DNA of 5,813 bases, from positions 1 to 5,813 of the forward strand of contig JAFTEG010000113.1 in NCBI GenBank assembly GCA_017453765.1, read 5' to 3'. Position numbers and translations under genes: made by a program. Each line of letters starts with the position of its first letter. Position 1 is the first letter of the stretch. This document shows, one piece after another, positions 5,054 to 5,813 of the stretch. Origin of the DNA: Selenomonadaceae bacterium (lineage in GTDB: Bacteria; Bacillota; Negativicutes; Selenomonadales; Selenomonadaceae). The notes under the pieces were generated by a model. That model did no database searches. It was not told the origin of the DNA and was given only the letters and a program-made list of their open reading frames with translations.

Positions 5054-5773
5054 ATGGAGATTGTATATCTGCTTAACAGCGGATTTATGATTAAAGACGA
5101 AAATATTTTAATGGTATTTGACGACTACGAAGACCCCGAAAGAGTTGTTGACCGCGCCGTCAATAAGGGAAATTTTGAGCATTTATACATTTTTGTAAGT
5201 CACGCGCACTTTGACCATTTCGGCACGCATATTCGTGCTTACGCGCCGCAGACTTCGCGTTACATTTTCAGCAACGATATAAAGCACACAAAGCGAATTA
5301 AAATGTTTCCTTCAGACCTTGTCACCTTCATAAAAAAGTACAGCGAATGGGAAGGCGACGGCATTAAGGTTACAACTTACGATTCGACGGACGTAGGCGT
5401 TTCGTTTTTGGTTGAAACTGCGTCGGGCAAGAAAATTTTTCATGCAGGCGATTTTAATTGGTGGCATTGGGAAAACGATACGCCGGAACAAATTGCGTTG
5501 GCAGAGAAAACTTTTAAAAAGCAGTTGAAAAAAATGCAGGGACTTAATGTCGATACGGCGTTTTTCCCCGTTGACGGCAGACTTGGTGACGCGCAGGAAA
5601 AAGGCGTCACGGAATTTATAAAGAATGTCTGCGTTAAAAATCTTGTGGCAATGCACCGTGTTGGTTATCCTATGTGGATACCGTCACGCAATTTTATGGA
5701 CGAGGCGCCGGACGAACTTAATATCTGGTCCCCTGTCAATCCCGGCGAAAAAATGGATTTTAGTGAAGAGTGA
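5054..5773 (+). CDS. MBL-fold metallo-hydrolase
   Basis: This 239-residue cytoplasmic protein has no signal peptide or membrane helix. The metallo-beta-lactamase fold is shown by SHAHFDHFG (49-57), giving the HxHxDH ligands His50, His52, Asp54 and His55. Further support comes from FHAGDFNWWHW (129-139) with the GD motif at Asp133, and from MHRVGYP (200-206) with the likely last metal ligand His201. FPVDGRLGD (171-179) resembles the PVGG-type segment of UlaG-like hydrolases (Lactamase_B_2/3 group). The usual motif-3 histidine between residues 55 and 133 is not obvious; His78 is the only candidate. The substrate cannot be told from sequence. It follows yitT on the same strand after a 125-base gap filled by a repeat array, so co-transcription is uncertain. 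Its last codons and stop lie in heptad array 4. Confidence 0.85.
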   Translation: MEIVYLLNSGFMIKDENILMVFDDYEDPERVVDRAVNKGNFEHLYIFVSHAHFDHFGTHIRAYAPQTSRYIFSNDIKHTKRIKMFPSDLVTFIKKYSEWEGDGIKVTTYDSTDVGVSFLVETASGKKIFHAGDFNWWHWENDTPEQIALAEKTFKKQLKKMQGLNVDTAFFPVDGRLGDAQEKGVTEFIKNVCVKNLVAMHRVGYPMWIPSRNFMDEAPDELNIWSPVNPGEKMDFSEE

Positions 5774-5813
5774 GTAGTGAATAGTGAGTAGTGAATAGTG
5801 AGTAGTGAATAGT
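5761..5813. repeat. Heptad repeat array 4, runs off the window edge
   Basis: Seven 7-bp units follow in phase: TAGTGAA, GAGTGAG, then TAGTGAA alternating with TAGTGAG, ending in a partial TAGT. From 5771 it can also be read as three identical 14-bp units. This is the most regular array in the window. It begins inside the MBL gene, whose TGA stop is at 5771-5773. Only one orientation is visible; a complementary arm may lie beyond the edge. Confidence 0.9.

Noticed and set aside
1..5813. Defence, toxin-antitoxin or mobile element genes
   Set aside because: All complete genes belong to housekeeping, metabolic or widespread families; no transposase, integrase, nuclease or toxin motif was seen.

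Overview
The window reads as an ordinary chromosomal stretch of a low-to-medium GC bacterium, most likely a Bacillota. The reasons are a YitT-type membrane protein with a DUF2179 tail, a RodZ-like protein, a Thermotoga/Bacillus-type DAHP synthase with a ferredoxin-like N-terminal domain, strong AGGAG ribosome binding sites and frequent TTG/GTG starts. A Negativicutes-like host is a guess that the sequence alone cannot confirm.

Layout from left to right: the last 36 codons of a hydrophobic protein (1-111, +), followed by an intrinsic terminator (151-199). Next comes a convergent rodZ-like gene on the minus strand (267-1061). A short divergent promoter region (1062-1258) separates rodZ from a three-gene plus-strand operon. 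That operon holds a TIGR04076-type protein with an extra C-terminal domain (1259-1795), prephenate dehydratase pheA (1837-2694) and DAHP synthase aroF (2794-3825), closed by a terminator at 3884-3907. A clear extended -10 promoter then drives a yitT-like membrane protein gene (3990-4928). Last is an MBL-fold hydrolase gene (5054-5773).

The middle operon joins the first step of the shikimate pathway (DAHP synthase) to the phenylalanine branch (prephenate dehydratase with an ACT domain). Both enzymes carry a recognisable regulatory domain, so carbon flow into phenylalanine is probably feedback-controlled at entry and at the branch. The TIGR04076-type protein that leads the operon has no known role.

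The most unusual content is intergenic. Four arrays of degenerate 7-bp repeats lie at 201-272, 3826-3884, 4929-5030 and 5761-5813, each at the 3' end of a gene. Three have repeats on one strand followed by their complement, so they can fold into hairpins; the one at 4928-5000 is long and nearly continuous. In two cases the array supplies the last codons and the stop codon of the adjacent gene. The aromatic operon has no such arrays inside it. Instead, its intergenic gaps carry a different recurrent motif (TTGCAAGCTA-like) and a 39-bp tandem duplication. I see no defence system, transposase, CRISPR array or RNA gene; the arrays are the best candidate for something undescribed.
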